In this document: positions 57,765 through 64,000 of the stretch, piece by piece | Layout: each line of letters opens with the position of its first letter | How positions within the stretch are numbered: position 1 is the stretch's first letter | Assembly: GCA_023213395.1 (NCBI GenBank) | Contig: CM041465.1 | Coordinates: 81,971,741-82,035,740, forward strand | Direction of reading: 5' to 3' | Length of the DNA: 64,000 nt | Origin: Cycas panzhihuaensis | Taxonomy: Eukaryota > Cycadophyta | Made by a program: the position numbers and the translations under genes | Notes under the pieces: generated by a model | Databases searched by the model: none | Told to the model about the DNA's origin: nothing | What the model saw: the letters and a program-made list of their open reading frames with translations, nothing else

Positions 57765-58403
57765 TTTCTTCAAGTTAAAAAACTTAGTTTAGAGCCTGTC
57801 TGTACGGTTGTATAGATTTCCGTACAAAACCCTAGGTGTATGGCCTAGATAAAAAAATACCTCAAAATCGAGGTTTCTTAGTCACCTATGAGGATCTGAA
57901 GTCAGTTTTTTGAAAAAGTTTTTCAAATGAGAGAAAACGGCTCCGGAAAGAAAAACGGCGGGTAGGGCAGAAAATCAGTTTTTTTAAAAAATCACTAGAA
58001 AAACTCGAAACAAATCTTCAAATATGGATGCAAATTCAATATATTGATACTAAGAAGGGTTTTTGACTGGAAATACCCAATATTCTGAGAAAATCATGAA
58101 GATTTTTGATGTGAATCCTCCAAAAACATGTAGACTGGTTTGGGCTCGATTTGGCTTGGAAAATGACCTCAGATGGCTCTGCTCCAGAAGACAAATATGC
58201 TCAGCGTACTTCGATCTACTTCCCCACCAAATTTTGTTGTAATCTAACACTTTTGAAAAAAAATCATCCGTACAAGTCCGTACGATTCCGTACACCAGAG
58301 AAATAATGATGCAGATGTCCTAACTGCCTTGTTTGCTACTTCAATCCTTGATGGAACTGCTAGACAGAAGAAATATTTCAAAAAAGATCAGTTTTGGCGG
58401 CCT

Positions 58404-58415
58404 GCTCTGATACCA
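58404..58415 (-). other. Primer-binding site of Ty1/copia element
   Basis: Minus strand TGGTATCAGAGC, a perfect match to the initiator-Met tRNA complement, directly adjoining the LTR end TTTTTCATCA. Confidence 0.93.
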
Positions 58416-58638
58416 TGATGAAAAACAGAGCAAAGATCGATGAATTAGGTAGAAAGAAGTATATTTTCCATTGAGATTCAACCTTCTTAAGTATACATCA
58501 ACAATGTGATGGTTACAACCTCTAATGTAACCAATCGCTATGATATTGCCAAGTGGCATCATCTTACACTATGACTATATTGAGGGTGGTCTTAACATGA
58601 CCCCCTTTTATACCTAGATAAAACATTATATCTTAACA
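58416..58638 (-). repeat. 5' LTR of Ty1/copia element
   Basis: 223 bp with TGTTAAGATATAATG start on the minus strand. It ends at the primer site. Confidence 0.93.
58605..58612 (-). promoter_or_regulatory. TATA box in the Ty1/copia 5' LTR
   Basis: Minus strand TATAAAAG in GGTATAAAAGGGGG, about 30 bases into the LTR. The 3' LTR has TATAAAAGCG at the same position. It is the likely element promoter. Confidence 0.6.
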
Positions 58639-58643
58639 TCCTT
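58639..58643. other. Target-site duplication of Ty1/copia, right
   Basis: TCCTT, partner of TCCTC at 53,423-53,427. Confidence 0.7.
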
Positions 58644-59200
58644 TAGAATTTCCTCCATCAATGCCTCATCCATAACTACATTGCAATAATATTTATTATT
58701 TATAAATTTATATAGCAATATAACTCTAATATGACACCTCCTAATAATAAGTTCATGATTGTTGCTTATATGGTTTACGCTCCTTATAAAAACTACATCA
58801 ACTTCTTCAATTCTTCTTAGCAATACTTATAGCACAACCTCTATCTCTTAAGAAAAAGATATTGTATGTCTATTATATTTATATTATCCACCCTTTACAT
58901 ATCTGACCTGTAAGATAAGACTAATTTTTGTAATCAACAATTCTTCTACTTTTGCTAACATTGCTAAGACATGAGGTTGATCCCCTAGATCCATGTTATT
59001 TCTTAATGAGAATCTATAAAATATTTTTTAACAATTGTATCATGAACACTCAGACCCCTTATGTGTTTTGTGAATTTTCATTTCAATATATGGTTCGTGA
59101 TAGATGTAACATAACTAGGATGCTAGCAATGCTTCAATTTAAATTTTGAATGATCTATAAATTTCTTTAACTTCATTGCTAAAATTGAGTCAAGATCTAT
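58644..59200 (-). pseudogene. Helitron N-terminal DUF6570-like segment
   Basis: Upstream part of the Helitron ORF, separated from the rest by the copia insertion. FSLRNNMDLGDQPHVLAMLA then KVEELLITKISLILQVRYVK (59,010-58,890) match the NNMDPG...L...EEMLI start of DUF6570. ELIIRRCHIRVILLYKF and YYCNVVMDEALMEEILKD follow (58,745-58,640), the RRS-V--AL-WL--NN-YY-DI-I pattern. After excision EILKD joins TIDVVSRLW at 53,422 in frame. The function of this segment within Helitron proteins is not established. Confidence 0.8.
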
Positions 59201-60559
59201 CATTGCCACATAAAATATTACTAGTCAAAGGAGTTTCCACTAAGCCAATGGTATTTTAAATATTACAACAACTTCTAATTTTAGTTTGCTCATTCTAATC
59301 TACATTAGCACTATAATTTCTATAATCATTCTCAACTAAAGGTTCTTTACCTTTTCACCGATGACTTGTGCATGCTTCTTTAGTTATTATCCCAATAACA
59401 TCTTTATGGCTTACAATATTACTTGGTCCTTCTCCCTAATTATCATGATTATTCTCAAGTTCTATACATTTTTTAATTATTCTCTATAAAGAATTTATGT
59501 CTCCTTTGATATTTTCATTGTTTACAACACTGTAATTTTTAATTAGTCCATTTTTTAAATACTAAAAAAGAAAACTATTTTAATTTTAGTATTATTCAAA
59601 CTATCTAAATATAAATCTTATATACTTTGGATTAAATTATTCACTTCGATAGTATTTTAATTTCTTTCTACTTAAACATTGCTCCCTATATCTTATACAT
59701 ATTTGCTCCTCCTCCTATGGTACTATTCTCACCATCTTCTTCTTTGTCTGTCTAACTCTTTAGGAATTATCTCAGAAGCCAATCTCCTTTTTGTTCACAC
59801 TCATACTATACATTTACATATTTAAAATTATTTTCACTGAGTTTGAGTTTAATTTATATTTTTTTCCTAAATGATATTGTATTAGAATAACACTTGTTAT
59901 TTAGTTCAAAGCATCTATTTCAACATTCTTTATCTTACGTCATATGTTACAGACCTTCATGTATAACTATTCCAAAATGTGAGTCAAGCATATTATTTGA
60001 AAGAGTAGTATTATTAGATGTATTTCTTTGTTCTAATTTTCTGACTCTCCTTTTGTAATTATTAGCTCTCCATCTTGCCTTTTCCTAATTTTGTTTAAGG
60101 CCAGTCATTATAGGAATTCTTTGTTAACTATGTTATAAACATTGGGTCTCTAAAGGGTAATTGTTTGACAAATGTTCTTGACAATGATTCATTTGTTTGA
60201 CGTGCATAATTTTCATAAGTTAAAGATTTGAGACTCTCAATAGAAATATTTTTATTTACTTATTTATTTATATATTTAATTATTATCATTACTTTTTAGG
60301 TTTTTTCCTGTAAATCTTTAATCTTATTTTCCAACACAATATATTAGTATTTTTTTCCATGTAAGATTTTACAGTTATAGTCAATCCTTTCTCTATACAA
60401 TTAAATCACAATGTTTCGAAACACGAGACTTCATTAACATCAATACTTATCAAATTTTTAATTACATTAGATAATATAAACATGTAAAAGAGGGCATTCC
60501 ACATGTATGATATAGTATAATCATCTTCTTAATGTATTAAAAAGTTGATCAGATATTAA
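59201..60559. other. Unassigned, possibly Helitron 5' part
   Basis: Minus-strand frames near 60,110-60,030 read KARWRANNYKRRVRKLEQR, a basic coiled-coil-like piece that would fit the N-terminus of a Helitron protein, but with no firm family match. The rest is AT-rich without recognisable features. No Helitron 5' TC terminus could be identified. Confidence 0.3.
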
Positions 60560-62603
60560 ATTATTTAATTTTAAGGGTAATTCACATGCATATTGTAGTA
60601 CAATCATCTTATTAATAACTTTAAGGTTAATGAGATATTATTATATTCATTAACCATGAATATCAAAATCGATGATGATTGGCACAATATTGAGTAACTT
60701 AATAATATATGACACTTGTAGGTGTTAATCAATTATATATTACTATTTGAATATAAAACTTTAAACCAAAATGCAATAGTTGATGATATATAGCATCATT
60801 AATTAGCATGTTCATATAGTGCACAATGATCGTATGATAATAATCTTACTATCAATTATAAAATTCCATCAATCTTTGCATCAATATTTACATGCATTAC
60901 ATAATTTCTCATCATATGGTACATATATACAATTGATATGCATCATATAGCACTATGATTTTATTAATAGCTTTACGATTTATCAAATATTTATAAACTC
61001 GTTAACCATGAGAATCATAGTCAATGATGAATACTACGATAATGAGACACTTGATAATATGTGTCTATTATAGATGGCAAACAATTATATATAATCAATG
61101 AATGTAAGACATTAGAGACAATATAATAGCTAACGATATATAACATCATTAATATAATAGCTTAAATAGTACATACAATTAGAGATAGTAAATGATATAT
61201 GAATGTAATACTTGGTGATAACTAGCAATAGATATATTCAATAGTTGATGTAAATATTAGGTCATTACAATTGCATTGAACTATCAACTATTGTATAGAT
61301 CTAATTATACCATGCCATTAAGTGTTCATATATCAACATACCCAATCCATCATATATACTCTATATGAACTATTATATAAGCAGGTTTATTATGTCTCTC
61401 ATATATTATTATATCATCAACTATCATATCATTAACACATCATATTCATCAACTATTTATGTATATTTAGTCATATATATTTATTACATGTCACACATCC
61501 CACATAGAAGCATACTATCAAGTTTTATTATCTGCATATAATGTATTAATTAGATATCATCATATCAACATTAAATAACCAAAAACTTTAAACATGCATC
61601 TTAACATCCATCATTGTTTTTTTGTTCATGCATCATACCGTGAATTATTTATGTCACATATGACTAACATAATCTATAAATAAATATAATTGTTTATTTT
61701 CATCAAACACAACATGCTTCATCAATTCATCTTTACATATGATTTCTTAGTTAATTATATTGGGATAACATATTATCTTATTGTAAAGATATGACATACA
61801 TCAATTATTCTCATATATCTAGTCATAGACACTAAATGAATGCCACACATTCCACATAGAAGCATACTATCATGTTTTATTCTTTGTATATTACATATTA
61901 ATTATATATCAACAATCATATTACTATCAATTATTAAATTCCATCAACCTTTGCATTAACATTTATAGTTATTAGGTAATTTAACTTTATTAGATGATGC
62001 AAACATGCAATTAAGTGCAATTGATATGCATCATATAGCACTAATATTTTATTAACTTCAAGGTTGATCATATATTTATATATTCATTAACCATGAAGAT
62101 CATAATCAATGATAAATTCTAGAATAATGATACACTTGATAATATGTGACTATTGTGGATGGTAAGCAATTATATATATAATTGATGAATGCAAGGCATT
62201 AGAGGACAATGTGATAGTTGATGATATATAACATCATTAATTTAATAGCTCAAATAGCACATACAATTAAACATGGTAAATGATATAAATGTAATACTTG
62301 GTAATAACAAGCCATAGACATATCTAATAGTTTATGTAAATATTAGCTAATTACAGTTCCATTTAACCATCAACTATTATATAGATCTAATTATGCCATA
62401 CCATCAACTGTAACTATATCAACATATCCAATCCATAATATATACTCTATATATGAATTATTATATTAAATGATTTATTTTATCTCTAATATCTTATTAT
62501 ATCATCAACTATCGTATCGTCAATATATCACATTCGTCAACTATTCACATATATTTAATCATAGATATTAATAACATACCACATATCTCATATAGAATCA
62601 CAC
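60560..62603. repeat. Higher-order tandem repeat, period about 1.09 kb
   Basis: ATTGATATGCATCATATAGC starts a block at about 60,931 and again at about 62,020; the following ~585 bp match closely, for example CATTAACCATGA, GATATATAACATCATTAAT, TAGATCTAATTAT-CCATACCAT. A third, more diverged block starts near 60,580. Shorter internal modules (CACATAGAAGCATACTATCA at 61,500 and 61,850; AAATTCCATCAA at 60,862 and 61,943) show a nested structure. The array is cut at 62,604 by an OTA LTR. It has no coding potential. Confidence 0.8.
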
Positions 62604-64000
62604 TGTTTTCGGGCTACCGGGAATAGACATAGATGGGTCAACTCAGGTAAGTATAGGTATGCTTCTATCCCTCACCTCTATAAGTTCTACTAGAGGTGGA
62701 TTGAAGCATTTCATTTACATTACATGGATTCTTGGTTTATTGAGTGATCATTATGCATTTGTTGCTTGAGCATGCTACATTATACCATTTCAGCCTATGA
62801 CAATCTAGGGGTATGTATCCCATGGCATTCCACAACCCTCCTCCATATCTCCATATTGTCCCAAGTACTAATAAGCTCTTGTAGCCTGATCTCATCTCTG
62901 TTGACGTACGTCAACCCCTAGCACCTCGCCTAAGAATGGTTGTCGTATGTTCACTTATCTCTTAACTTTTTAGGAGTTTCTTGCCTTTGATATTTTACCT
63001 ATAGTAGGTCTCTTAGGTCCCATGATTGTCTCCTGCCACCTAGACAGAGTGTCATACCCCTTAGGTCTAAAGCATCCACTTTTTTCAGAGCTCCCAAACT
63101 TCCTTTTGTTATTTCTCTACCGCACCATGGTAAAGATCATGGTACTGCCACAAACTTCAAAGTACCGCGATGTTTACCATGGGGTGACTATTATTTTCTA
63201 TTTCTTTTAAATATGTCATGGCTAATTTTGTATTTATTATGAAATTACCATGTGGTAGAGATGTATTCCTGGCCCAAGCCAAACCCTAATCACTCAATTA
63301 AGCTAGGGTTAGGATTAAAACCCAAAAATGCCCTCATTTCTTTCTCTTTGACTCTCAAAAAACTCTCTCTCACTCATTCTTCTTAGCTTCCTATAGAAAT
63401 GCCCTATAAATAGATGACACATCAAACTTCCAGCTTGATATCAACCCTCTACATCTCTAGATCTACAGTAGTAGGCCTGCAACAAGGCTTCTCCAAGGAA
63501 GGACATGCTACAAGCTCGCCACAAAGTACAGATATCCTTCTTTAGTCCAGTCTCATCTTCAAATTATAACCTCCATAGGGATTCACTTGTAAACCCTGTA
63601 GGGTTGGTCTTCTTTACTCTTTTCTCAAGTAGATCTTCCCCTGATCTACTTACAACAAGTATTCCTTCCCTTCTACTTTGTTTTTTTTCCTTCAAATTAT
63701 TGAAAGTGGTTTGAATATCTTGCACAACACCCATTTCTCCTAGTTTTCTTATTGCACGTAGGAGGCAAACCCTCCTTTTTCTTATCTACTCATCATTCCT
63801 TCCAGCTCTTCCCTGGTTTCTCTAAGGGGGTAGTAAGGAAGAGGTCACAAGGGGAGAGTGAAAGGAGCAAAGGTGGGTTATGTACCCAATGAGCCTTCTC
63901 CTCAAGGGCAACCCCTTTCTCCCCCTTCCTCTTTCTCCTTCGTGCTTCCCTTAGGTTTCCAAAGGGCTTCCAGAAGAGAGGTCACCTTGGCAAAGTCTGT
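62604..64000 (+). repeat. OTA LTR (copy C), continuing past the window
   Basis: Starts TGTTTTCGGGCTACCGGG inside the tandem array and follows the order of copy A from 2,803: GGTAAGTATAGGTATG, TGATCATTATGCAT, CCCATGGCATTCCACAAC, CTAGGGTTAGGATTAAAACC, GAGGCAAACCCTCC. The window ends within the LTR, so it is unknown whether this is a 5' LTR, 3' LTR or solo LTR. The ORFs at 63,022 and 63,505 lie in it and are not genes. Confidence 0.8.

Larger units (their letters stand above)
53428..58638 (-). mobile_element. Nearly complete Ty1/copia retrotransposon
   Basis: A 5.2 kb element on the minus strand: 5' LTR 58,416-58,638, perfect Met primer site 58,404-58,415, gag from 57,764, protease, integrase, RT, RNase H, purine tract at 53,654-53,663, 3' LTR 53,428-53,653. 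Order Gag-PR-INT-RT-RH is the Ty1/copia order. The LTRs differ at about one base in twenty by eye, making this the youngest large element in the window. It is inactivated by several stops (near 57,657, 54,313 and 54,718) and a frameshift near 53,980. It is inserted in the Helitron. Confidence 0.95.

Noticed and set aside
1-64000. A novel defence system, biosynthetic cluster or other multi-gene system
   Set aside because: No set of neighbouring intact genes exists in the window. Everything readable is transposon sequence, a captured fragment or one pseudogene.

Overview
This is a repeat-dominated stretch of a land-plant nuclear genome. It is AT-rich and full of old, mutually nested transposable elements, with no intact host gene. 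Plant markers are Ty3/gypsy elements of the OTA (Ogre/TAT/Athila) type, a germin-like protein pseudogene, and a captured nepenthesin-type aspartic protease fragment. The density of decayed elements suggests a very large genome; a gymnosperm is my guess and the sequence does not prove it. A run of exactly 500 N (23,246-23,745) shows it is a draft scaffold.

Layout. 1-1,891: the 3' end of a plus-strand Ty3/gypsy element with its LTR (TGTTAG...CTAACA). 2,803-18,225: an OTA-type element with a ~3 kb LTR, leader, gag, protease, RT, RNase H and integrase. It is followed by an inverted copy of its own LTR/leader (13,441-15,795) and a second plus-strand copy of the pol 3' half. 19,041-19,220: a 21-bp minisatellite. 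19,330-23,245: a minus-strand Ty3/gypsy element (gag, protease, RT with YLDD, integrase). 26,780-34,690: a minus-strand chromovirus-like Ty3/gypsy element whose 5' LTR is split by a 3.5 kb non-autonomous LTR element (X1). 37,600-44,960: an L1-type LINE split by a second member of that family (X2, 38,052-41,663), with full LTRs, PBS, PPT and a perfect TAAAT target-site duplication. X2 carries a piece of a host aspartic protease gene; X1 may carry a B-box zinc-finger piece.

46,558-47,155: a germin-like protein pseudogene with both cupin boxes readable. 47,600-48,750: a diverged AT-rich tandem array. 49,740-59,200 (minus): a Helitron with a DUF6570-like segment, Helitron-like N domain, HUH and YxxxY Rep motifs and a PIF1-type helicase. 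It is split by a nearly complete Ty1/copia element (53,428-58,638). 60,560-62,603: a higher-order tandem repeat of about 1.09 kb period, into which a third OTA LTR (62,604 to the end) has inserted.

The protein-coding content is almost all transposon-derived and broken by stops or frameshifts. The most unusual items are the gene-capturing LTR family X, the Helitron of a domain type I associate more with animals, fungi and oomycetes than with flowering plants, and the OTA rearrangement in which two integrase copies have lost different catalytic residues.
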